A stretch of DNA of 40,457 nucleotides from an uncultured Bacteroidales bacterium (GTDB lineage Bacteria; Bacteroidota; Bacteroidia; Bacteroidales; F082): positions 1 through 40,457 of the forward strand of contig CAMHJX010000027.1 in NCBI GenBank assembly GCA_946185535.1, given 5' to 3'. Shown here piece by piece: positions 17,155 to 24,870 of the stretch (the stretch's first letter is position 1; each line of letters opens with the position of its first letter). Both the position numbers and the translations under genes were made by a program. The notes under the pieces were generated by a model. That model saw only the letters and a program-made list of their open reading frames with translations, was not told the origin of the DNA and searched no databases.

Positions 17155-17800
17155 AAAGCATGTATTTTTCACCGTTAGACATCACAATTCCCACAAAACC
17201 GTTTTCATAGTTGTAGAAAATGGTTTCGGCATGAATCAATTCGTCATCATAATTATAATAGTCTGTTTTCAACTTGAAAACATCCTTGTAATAACGACCA
17301 TTAACTTCCAATGAATCAATGATTTCACAATCGGAATGGTCATCGCCGACGAAAGGCACTTTTGCACTGCCGACAGCAAAAATGTCAGCCTTTTTATACC
17401 AAGACTGCATTTCCTCTTCATTTAGCATGTAAGCATTTGATAAAGAAATGCTCAGGTCGAAAACCGGATACTTGGGTTTACAAGTAGTCATGTCCACTTC
17501 ATACTCATAATAATAGTCAGGAGCAGGCTCGAAACGTGTTGGCACGGTGCCGTAGCCCTCGCTTGAAGTTTTGTGTCGATGGCGTTCCACCTCAAAGTCG
17601 ATGATGACCTTACTTGTTTCGTGCTGCATACGAAACACGTCGCCGTTTTGGTAAGGCACGGTGGCCAGATACTGTTCGGGGATGCACCCCAAATCAATAT
17701 AGGAGGGCTTTTTGCGTGGGCAGGCCGTAAGCAGCAGCAACATCACCCCGAAAACTGCCGGAGTCGCCACTTTTCTGAAAAATTGCTTCTTCGTTTGCAT
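17144..17800 (-). CDS. Putative lipoprotein, unknown function
   Basis: 218 aa. The signal peptide ends in the lipobox LLLLTAC (cysteine about residue 27), followed by PRKKPSYIDLG. The mature protein is rich in Tyr, Asp and Glu and probably beta-sheet. Its C-terminal region carries LEVNGRYYKDVFKLKTDYYN and ends NGEKYMLYED, a pattern shared with the downstream lipoprotein. It is the first gene of a two-gene - strand unit with its own -7 box (17829-17836). Expected at the inner leaflet of the outer membrane or in the periplasm; the function is not known. Confidence 0.72.
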   Translation of the reverse strand: MQTKKQFFRKVATPAVFGVMLLLLTACPRKKPSYIDLGCIPEQYLATVPYQNGDVFRMQHETSKVIIDFEVERHRHKTSSEGYGTVPTRFEPAPDYYYEYEVDMTTCKPKYPVFDLSISLSNAYMLNEEEMQSWYKKADIFAVGSAKVPFVGDDHSDCEIIDSLEVNGRYYKDVFKLKTDYYNYDDELIHAETIFYNYENGFVGIVMSNGEKYMLYED

Positions 17801-17828
17801 AATTGATAACGTTTAAAACTTTCGGCTG

Positions 17829-17836
17829 CAAAAATA
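17829..17836 (-). promoter_or_regulatory. -7 promoter box for the lipoprotein pair
   Basis: On the - strand it reads TATTTTTG (TAnnTTTG), 28 bp before the start at 17800. No -33 box at ideal spacing; a TTTG lies at 17852-17855, only 15 bp upstream. Confidence 0.55.
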
Positions 17837-17902
17837 TGGCAAATTTTCACTCAAAATCATAGTTTTTGGGGCATTACAAACTTTAGGAAAACCTGCACTT
17901 TG

Positions 17903-17985
17903 ATTTCCAACGCGTTATGATTTCCGATTACAACATTTCTATTTCCGAAAAAAGCGAACACATTTCCGAAAAATATGTATTTTTG
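17903..17985 (+). promoter_or_regulatory. SPFH gene promoter with four phased ATTTCC words
   Basis: TATTTTTG at 17978-17985 is an exact -7 match, 23 bp before the SPFH start codon. Upstream, ATTTCC occurs at 17903, 17920, 17941 and 17962; the last two are extended to ATTTCCGAAAAA. Spacings of 17, 21 and 21 bp approach two helical turns, the arrangement expected for a repeated protein-binding site. No binder is known to me. Confidence 0.5.
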
Positions 17986-18008
17986 CCCAAACTTAAAACA
18001 ACAGCAAA

Positions 18009-18827
18009 ATGAATCAACCGTACACTAACATTAACATCAACCCCAACAAAAAGAAAATCGGACGTTACATCCTTTGGGGTATTGTGGGACTCTTCGCCAT
18101 CCTCGTGTTCTTCTCCTCTTTCTACACCATCCGTTCGTCGGAACGCGGTGTGCTCGCCACCTTCGGCAAGATGAGTGACGAAGTCATTGGGGACGGCCTT
18201 CACATGAAGATCCCGTTTATCCAAACCATCAAGCGCGTGAATGTACAGCAGAAGAAGTTTGACGGCAAGGAAAACAGCTACACCCGCGACGTGCAAACTT
18301 CGGAGGTGGAATACACCATCAACTACGACCTCGTGCGCGAAAACGTCAGCAAGCTGATGAAGAACGTCGGCGACGACTACCACAACCGTATCGTGGTTCC
18401 CTTCATCCGCTCGGCCATGAAACAAAGCTTTGGTAATTTTGCGGCAACAGAAATCGTTGAAAACCGGGACGCCGTACGACGCGAGATCGAGATTTCTCTC
18501 AGAGAGGCTCTTGACAGCAACTATTTCATGAATATTCAATTCCAAATCACCAACATCGACTTCGACGACGACTTCGAGACCGCCATCAAGGAGAAACAGG
18601 TGGCCGAACAGAACGCCTTGAAGGCCAAGAACGTCACCATCCAAGTGGAAGAGCAGGCCAAGCAGACCAAAATCAAGGCACAAGCCGAGGCCGAGGCCAT
18701 GAGCATCAAAGCGGCTGCCTTGGAGAGCAACCCCAAACTGGTGAACTACGAGGCCGTGCAGAAATGGGATGGCAAGATGCCTCAATACATGCTCGGTAAC
18801 TCAGTGCCGTTTATTGATTTGAAGTAA
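18009..18827 (+). CDS. SPFH domain / prohibitin-family membrane protein
   Basis: 272 aa. A short polar N-terminus is followed by one membrane anchor (about 18-42, YILWGIVGLFAILVFFSSFY) and then the SPFH fold, which begins YTIRSSERGVLATFGKMSDEV and contains GLHMKIPFIQTIKRVNVQ. Residues about 195-245 are a long charged helix (KEKQVAEQNALKAKNVTIQ, EEQAKQTKIKAQAEAEAM) typical of prohibitin coiled coils. Such proteins build ring or cage assemblies on the inner membrane that organise microdomains and hold FtsH-like proteases. It stands alone between divergent lipoproteins and the M6 protease gene. Confidence 0.88.
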   Translation: MNQPYTNININPNKKKIGRYILWGIVGLFAILVFFSSFYTIRSSERGVLATFGKMSDEVIGDGLHMKIPFIQTIKRVNVQQKKFDGKENSYTRDVQTSEVEYTINYDLVRENVSKLMKNVGDDYHNRIVVPFIRSAMKQSFGNFAATEIVENRDAVRREIEISLREALDSNYFMNIQFQITNIDFDDDFETAIKEKQVAEQNALKAKNVTIQVEEQAKQTKIKAQAEAEAMSIKAAALESNPKLVNYEAVQKWDGKMPQYMLGNSVPFIDLK

Positions 18828-18836
18828 AAGACTATT

Positions 18837-18966
18837 GAGATTCCCTTACAGGGAATGGAATGTTATCATCAATCAATACGCGGCGGCTTTTAGAGCTTAC
18901 AACCTGCTAATTTGTTCATGCCGCCGCTTGATAAACCATGGCTTAACTCCATTCCCGCAAGGGAAT
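18837..18966. other. Structured intergenic element with three hairpins
   Basis: Two similar small hairpins, ATTCCC-TTACA-GGGAAT (18840-18856) and ATTCCC-GCAA-GGGAAT (18951-18966, a GNRA-type loop), flank a central stem GCGGCGGC (18880-18887) / GCCGCCGC (18920-18927), extended by ATCAA (18872-18876) / TTGAT (18928-18932) over a bulge. The outer arms are also inverted copies of each other, so the whole 130-bp stretch is one large palindrome. It lies between the SPFH stop and the M6 protease start. It could be a structured leader, a small RNA or a transposable-type palindrome; I recognise no known riboswitch. Confidence 0.6.
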
Positions 18967-19029
18967 CTTTTGATACACTCGCATATACAAAGTTTAATCT
19001 TAAACAATTACTTGAACACATACTAAAAT

Positions 19030-22000
19030 ATGAAAAAACTAACATTACTACTCGCCCTATTTTTGGGCGCTTTCCAATGGGCTTTTGCCGCTCCTCTAAA
19101 AAACATCCCTGTTCGCCTCACCCAACCCGATGGTCAGGTCATCGAATGCTTTGCCTCGGGCGATGAGTTCTACAACTATGTGCATGATGCCAATGGCTTC
19201 ACCTTCGCGAAAGACAAAGACGGCTACTACTGCTATGCGATTCATGACAGTAAAGGTGAAGTGGTCGCCTCCACATACCGCGTCAACAGCGTTGACCCTG
19301 CCAAGGTCGGGCTTCAACCTTACGTGAAGATTTCCGAAAAAGCCTATCAGCAGCGTCGTCATGAGCGCGAGCAACACATCAGGCCCATCAAACGGCCCAA
19401 TAACCGTGAGATCAACCATGGCATTTACAACAATTTGGTCGTCTTCATCCGTTTTGCGGGCGACACTTATCACAGCACGCATTTTTCGACCGTCGACTCG
19501 ATGTTCAATGCCTCGAACTACGAGTCCATCTCGCTGCGCAACTATTTCCATCATGCTTCCTATAACCAACTCGACATCCGCTCCTATTGCTACCCCGAAC
19601 CCGACGGCGAGACCATCCTTTCCTACGAGGACGACTATCCGAAAGAATACTACATGCCTTTCGACCCCGTGACCAATCCCTTGGGTTATCAGGAAGGTGA
19701 AAACGCCGAACGCGAGTTCTCCTTGTTAGAGCGCGCCATCTACTATGTGGCCGACCAAGTGCCCGACACCCTCGACCTCGACTACAACGATGACGGCATG
19801 GTCGACAATGTGGTGTTTGTCATCAAGGGTCAGCCCGGCGAATGGGCATCATTGCTCTGGCCCCATCGTTGGAGTATCTTCGACAGAGAAGTTTGGCTGA
19901 ACGGGCTGCGTGTTTTCGACTTCAACTTCCAACTAGAAATCGGAGGCTATTTCAACGTCAGCACACTCTGCCATGAGATGAACCATTCCTTGGGCGCGCC
20001 TGACTTGTACCATTATAGCGATGGTCCTGACCCAGTAGGTCCCTGGGATCTGATGTGCGGCACCGCCGAGCCTCCGCAACAGATTGGTGCCTACATGAAA
20101 CACAAGTACGGCAACTGGATCGATGACATTCCCATCATCGATGCCTACGGCACCTACGAGTTGGAAGCCGACTCATGGGAAGGCAACCGCCAAAATGCCT
20201 ATATGATTCAGCTTACCAACGACCAGTATCTCTGCATCGAATACCGCAACGACCGTGACTTGTTTGACTCTCATATACCCGATGGCGGATTGCTGATTTA
20301 CCGCATTGATACCCGTTTCGACGGTAATGCGGGCTATAACGGCTACGACCAATTCGATGAAGTCTACCTTTTCCGTCCCGAAGGCAATGCATACTTTGCC
20401 GGTGACCTCGACCACGCCAACTTCTGTGCCGAACGTTATAGAACAGAATTCAGTCAACGCACAAATCCTGGATTATTCCTCACTAACGGACAGCCTATCG
20501 ACTGGCAAGGTTCCATCTACAACATCAGCACAAGAGGTAACAGCATGAGTTTCACCTACGGCCCACTGAACCACTTACCCGCACCGACCCATTTCATTGC
20601 CCATGTCAACAGCCTGTCGCATCAAGTGGAGTTGTCGTGGGATGCCATGCCCGATGCGAATGGCTACAAGGTCTATTGCGATGGCGTTGAAGTGGCCGCT
20701 CAACTCACGGATACATGTTGGATTTATCCCTATTCCGAGGAGGATGCAGGCTATCACACCTATAGTGTGGTCTCGTATCAGGGCGACACATTGTCAGACT
20801 ATGCCGAACAATGGGTCATTTTGGGCAACTACGAAACCCTCCATCTCGCCATCACTTCCGATTCTCCCTTTGGCACCAAAGGCGGTGAATTGGAAGCGAG
20901 CTTCAACATCCCCGAGATGAAGGTACAACGTCTCACTATCTATGAAGGCAAGCAAACCGAGGCCGAATTGTATGTACCCGCCAATGCTGAAGTCACTTTC
21001 AACTGGAATGCCGGTTTCGACCCAGAAAGTCAAGGCATACAAGTGAGGGCTTCACGGCTGAACGAGTCGGGAGAAGAAACCATTTTTGAGACTGAAGCAC
21101 CCGCTTCGGGCTGCATCGCCACCTATACCGTAGCCGACTCTGGCTTAGGCTTGATTGCCCCGAAGCATCTGACCGCCAGCTCCGATGGCCAGAGCATCCA
21201 ACTCAAATGGTCCATGCCTACTGAAAACCGTAGTTTCGACATCTATCGCGACGGCAGAAAGATAGCTTCACAAGAAAGTTACGGCTATCTCGATGACAAG
21301 TTCATGCGTTCGGGCACCCATAACTACCATGTGGAAACCACCATCGGAGACAATTCCACATGGAACCCCGACAATGTAGTCTTTGCCACTGCGATGAACT
21401 ACTATTGCGAACCGCCGCAAAACCTTGAAGGCACCTACGCCGACGGCCATGTTGAACTCAACTGGGAAGCACCCGAGTCCGTCGGACAAGGCATGTTGGC
21501 CTATGACGACAACCAGTTCATCGAAAATGTTGCGACAGGCAAATGGGGCATCAAGATTGAGCCCAACCTCTTGACTCATTTTGCCGGCCATCCGCTCACA
21601 CATCTCGAGATGTTCGACTGTTCCTCAGGGCATTACACCTTTACCATTTACAATGGCGAGACGCCTAACAACAGCACAACCCTTTACGAACAGGGACACG
21701 ACATGGAAGCCAGCCATAGCTTCGTGAAGTTCGCCTTGGACGAGCCCGTCGAGTTCGATCCCACACTCCCTCTGTGGATTTGCGTCTCTACCTCGGGTGT
21801 CAACAAGCCCATCCCCTGCTGCAACTATGTCGGCGAGAGCAACAGCTGCTTAGTCAAACAAGGTTCCACATGGAAACCCGCTGTTGATGCCGGACTGCAC
21901 CGTTCTTGGTTGCTGTGTGCCTATACCAGCCCCATCGACGGCGGCAGCGACTTCACCTATAACGTCTATTGGGGTCCGGAGGAAGGCGGCGACGAGCAGT

Positions 22001-22389
22001 TGTATCTAGGCTACGAGAACCTCATGGCCACGCAAGCCAGCTACAACACCACTGAGAACCAGAGATACAACGTCACAGCTATCTGGCAGGGGCGCGAGAC
22101 CGAGCTCTCCAACACCATCTATCTCGGCCCGAGTGTAGGCATAGATGAGGCATCTGCACAAGATGATACCTTTATAGCCTATCCCAACCCCGTCAGCGAC
22201 CAGCTCATTTTGCAGGGTGAAGGGCTGCGCCACGTCAGCCTCATTTCCATCACGGGAGCCACCGTTTTCGACAGTGACATTACTGGCGATGGACTGGTGA
22301 TTGACATGGAGAGCATGCCTCAAGGCCTTTATCTGCTGAGGGCTCTCTCAGATGAAGGAGTGAAAGTTGAAAAAGTGGTGAAGAGGTAA
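19030..22389 (+). CDS. Secreted M6-family metallopeptidase with fibronectin-like domains and T9SS sorting domain
   Basis: 1119 aa. Signal peptide (MKKLTLLLALFLGAFQWAFA). The catalytic part carries HEMNHSLGAPD at 315-325, the H-E-x-x-H-x-x-G-x-x-D zinc motif of immune-inhibitor-A-like (M6) peptidases, then GPWDLMCG, the downstream Met-turn region. Residues about 515-600 and 710-780 look like fibronectin type III modules (PAPTHFIAHVNSLSHQVELS, then APKHLTASSDGQSIQLKWS). The last ~80 residues (YPNPVSDQLILQGEGL to LYLLRALSDEGVKVEKVVKR) are a type A sorting domain for type IX secretion, implying export through the outer membrane and surface attachment or release. Probable role: extracellular protein degradation. 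The start is followed by a clean signal peptide. Confidence 0.92.
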   Translation: MKKLTLLLALFLGAFQWAFAAPLKNIPVRLTQPDGQVIECFASGDEFYNYVHDANGFTFAKDKDGYYCYAIHDSKGEVVASTYRVNSVDPAKVGLQPYVKISEKAYQQRRHEREQHIRPIKRPNNREINHGIYNNLVVFIRFAGDTYHSTHFSTVDSMFNASNYESISLRNYFHHASYNQLDIRSYCYPEPDGETILSYEDDYPKEYYMPFDPVTNPLGYQEGENAEREFSLLERAIYYVADQVPDTLDLDYNDDGMVDNVVFVIKGQPGEWASLLWPHRWSIFDREVWLNGLRVFDFNFQLEIGGYFNVSTLCHEMNHSLGAPDLYHYSDGPDPVGPWDLMCGTAEPPQQIGAYMKHKYGNWIDDIPIIDAYGTYELEADSWEGNRQNAYMIQLTNDQYLCIEYRNDRDLFDSHIPDGGLLIYRIDTRFDGNAGYNGYDQFDEVYLFRPEGNAYFAGDLDHANFCAERYRTEFSQRTNPGLFLTNGQPIDWQGSIYNISTRGNSMSFTYGPLNHLPAPTHFIAHVNSLSHQVELSWDAMPDANGYKVYCDGVEVAAQLTDTCWIYPYSEEDAGYHTYSVVSYQGDTLSDYAEQWVILGNYETLHLAITSDSPFGTKGGELEASFNIPEMKVQRLTIYEGKQTEAELYVPANAEVTFNWNAGFDPESQGIQVRASRLNESGEETIFETEAPASGCIATYTVADSGLGLIAPKHLTASSDGQSIQLKWSMPTENRSFDIYRDGRKIASQESYGYLDDKFMRSGTHNYHVETTIGDNSTWNPDNVVFATAMNYYCEPPQNLEGTYADGHVELNWEAPESVGQGMLAYDDNQFIENVATGKWGIKIEPNLLTHFAGHPLTHLEMFDCSSGHYTFTIYNGETPNNSTTLYEQGHDMEASHSFVKFALDEPVEFDPTLPLWICVSTSGVNKPIPCCNYVGESNSCLVKQGSTWKPAVDAGLHRSWLLCAYTSPIDGGSDFTYNVYWGPEEGGDEQLYLGYENLMATQASYNTTENQRYNVTAIWQGRETELSNTIYLGPSVGIDEASAQDDTFIAYPNPVSDQLILQGEGLRHVSLISITGATVFDSDITGDGLVIDMESMPQGLYLLRALSDEGVKVEKVVKR

Positions 22390-22809
22390 TCTTCAGAACT
22401 CCTCTTCGCGCACAATGCCCATGAAGCCGAAGAGGCAGAGCAAGAAAATGCGAATCCAATAGCGAAGCAGCCATGTCATGCCTTTAGGTTTTTCTTTCTC
22501 TAACCGAATAGACCCGAACCATGCCGAAGCCCTTCGGATTCTTCGGATTGGTTCGGTTAGAGATTGCTCTCTTGTGCATTACAGCAGCCATGTCATGCCG
22601 ACGAGGGCTAGTACGAAGGCGGGCAGCTATGGCGGCGGCACCTAGGAATCTGCCCACCTTATTATAAATACCCGACATTACATATCGGGGTGAGGTAGGG
22701 TCGTCCTTTCAGGACTATGGAAGCCTATCCAAGCTGGCACCAGGAATTTGATTACCATGGATAAAGTGGCTGGCATTTTGCTTGGCTGCAAAAAAAATCA
22801 AAAAACATC
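22390..22809. other. Gene-poor stretch with palindromes and gene remnants
   Basis: CCTCTTCG (22401-22408) / CGAAGAGG (22428-22435) is a hairpin after the protease stop, without a T-run. A second palindrome spans 22500-22560: CTAACCGAA and TTCGGTTAG close it and CCGAA/TTCGG words repeat inside. The 16-mer GCAGCCATGTCATGCC occurs at about 22467 and again near 22580. On the - strand both copies read GMTWLL, once as the end of LPAFVLALVGMTWLL and once as the start of a 28-residue hydrophobic frame (MTWLLRYWIRIFLLCLFGFM and on to 22389), suggesting debris of a duplicated small membrane-protein gene. GTCCT-TTC-AGGAC (about 22703-22715) forms a further small hairpin. No intact gene supported. Confidence 0.45.
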
Positions 22810-22851
22810 GGACTAGTTTTTTCTTCAAGGAGCCTCTATTGGTTGAGTTTG
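22810..22851 (+). promoter_or_regulatory. Shared 42-bp promoter block (copy 1 of 4)
   Basis: GGACTAGTTTTTTC at 22810-22823 and CTCTATT at 22834-22840 keep the same spacing (GGACTA-N18-CTCTA) as three - strand promoters at 34082-34122, 36146-36187 and 37248-37276. Ungapped alignment with the 36146 copy places TTGAGTTTG where that copy has its -7 box, so the -7 here is weak. A better TACTTTTG lies 47 bp further on. Confidence 0.7.
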
Positions 22852-22897
22852 ACAAATTAAATGTTCAACACAATCGCAATCGTCTAATTGAATTTCG

Positions 22898-22905
22898 TAC
22901 TTTTG
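22898..22905 (+). promoter_or_regulatory. -7 promoter box for the LPP20/NTF2 gene at 22933
   Basis: TACTTTTG is an exact TAnnTTTG match, 28 bp before ATG 22933. A longer reading frame opening at 22888 would start upstream of this box, so that start is rejected. Confidence 0.6.
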
Positions 22906-22932
22906 CAAAAAATTTTATCAATGCGTCGTGAT

Positions 22933-24846
22933 ATGAAAACGGTAAAACTAGTTTTATCTTTTATTTTCCTATTGTTTGGCTCAATTGCTTACGCCCAAGA
23001 CATAGATAACATTGAAGCCAATCTCAAAACCATGGATAAAATCATCAATGACTCAGAGCATTATCTTCATGAAACTGCCAAAGCTGAGTCATACGAAAAG
23101 GCCATTGACAAGGCATTAGGCATGTTGGCACGACAGATAATGACAAATGTGCAAAGTGAAAGCACAATGGTCATGAAGGAAGAAAACCTTAATGGCGAAA
23201 TCACCAGTTCCATAACCTTTTCCAATGTAACCAATACAATCTCTGATGTCAGCATGTCAGGCTATCAATCCCTTATGGTTGGCAAGCCAACGAAAAAGAC
23301 CAATAAATATACGGCATTTGTCTACATCAGTGCCGAAAGAGCATCAAAAATCGTCGAAGACCTGAAACAAGCAGAAATCGAAGAAGCACTCGAAAGGAAA
23401 AAAAAGCTTGACAACAATGTCAATTTCTACTATACACAAGGTTTGAATTCCTTGGAAAAACTACGCATTGGCAATGCACTGAAGTTTTTCTATTCCGGAT
23501 ACATCATTTCATCAGGCACTCAAGCCACCATTGATAGAGACGGTGAACAGCCCGCTGATGTCGTGTTCATCCAACTCCTTGACGAAACCTTGCACAACAT
23601 CTCAATAATATGCGAAGATGAGGATAATTTAGGCAAGAACCCTACAATTTACAAGAAACAATTGGGATTCTATTACCACACAAGCGACAACGTCCTCAAA
23701 AAATTGGATGGCCTGGATTTCAAATACAACGATGGAAACAAGTATGTCAACGGCGCTCATGTACGCGATGGCATAAGCATTGCAGAACTAAGGCGCGACC
23801 TTAATAATATCCAACTATCTTGCATCTATGCCTTCGACATCAACGAGCTGGATCCCGTAGTGAGGGAAGCATTGGAAAGCAAGACTATCAAAACTTTATC
23901 CATATCCTCTGCTGACAAAACCGTTGAATGTCATCTTGAAACGACTCCAAAAGTAGAATTCGATGGTGAAATCGCCACATTTGAAGAGGAAACCGACCCC
24001 ATCCAGTCTGTCAAAGAACAAGACATTTCACGCTTCGACCATCTCACCGACATCATGATTGACATCGAAGATGCCATAAGAAACAACAAATACAATTCGG
24101 TGAAACCTTATTTCACGGAAAACGGCTTCGACTGCTTCGACAAACTGATTCGCTATGGTAATGCTTCCATCATCGAAACCCCTTACCGTTATGACTTTAT
24201 CGACTTCGGCGACTTGATCATCTGCCGCAGCATTACCATGCAATTCAAGTTCAAGAACAACAAGCAATTTGTGGAAAATGTCACATTCCGTTTCAACAAG
24301 GAAGACCAAATCGAGTCGTTGGCCTTCACCTTGACGGACATTGCCCAACACGATATCATGGACAACGAAGATTGGAGCCGTGATTCCAAAATCACCCTGC
24401 TAACCTTTATGGAAGACTACCAAACGGCATACGCTTTGAAACGTTTCGATTATCTCGAGCAAATCTTCTCCGACAATGCCCTCATCATCTCTGGCTACAA
24501 AGTGATGAAGAAAATAGACGGCGATGGGATAAAGTATAAGAATCAAATCCATTTGGACACGCTTTCCAAGTCACAATACATGGCCAAATTGCGCCGACAC
24601 TTCGGCAACAAAGAATATATCAACCTGAATTTCACCGAAACCGATTTCACCCAAGCCTCGAGCCTAAAGGATATTTTCGGCATTAGATTACGGCAAGAAT
24701 ACTATTCCAGCAATTACAGCGATGAGGGTTATTTGTTCCTGTTGGTCGACCTGAGAGAGGAACTACCAGTCATCCACGTAAGGGCATGGCAGGAAGACAA
24801 ACTGCCCCTCAAGAAACTTATCAGTCTTAGAAATTTCCGTTTTTGA
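22933..24846 (+). CDS. Exported LPP20-like / NTF2-like protein (paralogue 1)
   Basis: 637 aa from ATG 22933 (22921 is a possible alternative; 22888 is excluded by the -7 box). Signal peptide MKTVKLVLSFIFLLFGSIAYAQ. The N-terminal ~130 residues have the LPP20/FlgT-like pattern: AESYEKAIDKALGMLARQIM, then a long beta region ending YTAFVYISAERA. A charged helix (about 135-165) leads to a conserved middle part with KYNDGNKYV and HVRDGIS. The C-terminal ~260 residues hold two apparent NTF2-like modules, recognised by SVKPYFTENGFDCFDKL and by DYQTAYALKRFDYLEQIFSDNALIISG. It is closely similar to the proteins encoded at 34155-36083 and 37366-39171. A PEGA/barrel gene follows after 24 bp. A periplasmic or outer-membrane scaffold is likely; function not established. 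Confidence 0.8.
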   Translation: MKTVKLVLSFIFLLFGSIAYAQDIDNIEANLKTMDKIINDSEHYLHETAKAESYEKAIDKALGMLARQIMTNVQSESTMVMKEENLNGEITSSITFSNVTNTISDVSMSGYQSLMVGKPTKKTNKYTAFVYISAERASKIVEDLKQAEIEEALERKKKLDNNVNFYYTQGLNSLEKLRIGNALKFFYSGYIISSGTQATIDRDGEQPADVVFIQLLDETLHNISIICEDEDNLGKNPTIYKKQLGFYYHTSDNVLKKLDGLDFKYNDGNKYVNGAHVRDGISIAELRRDLNNIQLSCIYAFDINELDPVVREALESKTIKTLSISSADKTVECHLETTPKVEFDGEIATFEEETDPIQSVKEQDISRFDHLTDIMIDIEDAIRNNKYNSVKPYFTENGFDCFDKLIRYGNASIIETPYRYDFIDFGDLIICRSITMQFKFKNNKQFVENVTFRFNKEDQIESLAFTLTDIAQHDIMDNEDWSRDSKITLLTFMEDYQTAYALKRFDYLEQIFSDNALIISGYKVMKKIDGDGIKYKNQIHLDTLSKSQYMAKLRRHFGNKEYINLNFTETDFTQASSLKDIFGIRLRQEYYSSNYSDEGYLFLLVDLREELPVIHVRAWQEDKLPLKKLISLRNFRF

Positions 24847-24870
24847 TTATTCCGACAAATCATACTAGTT

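Noticed and set aside
22680-22790. SRP RNA or riboswitch in the intergenic stretch before 22810
   Set aside because: The GTCCT/AGGAC hairpin and flanks do not contain the conserved SRP Alu/tetraloop or any riboswitch core I know; kept only as a structured stretch.
22888-22932. Start of LPP20/NTF2 paralogue 1 at 22888
   Set aside because: The -7 box TACTTTTG (22898-22905) lies downstream of that start, and the signal peptide begins at 22933.
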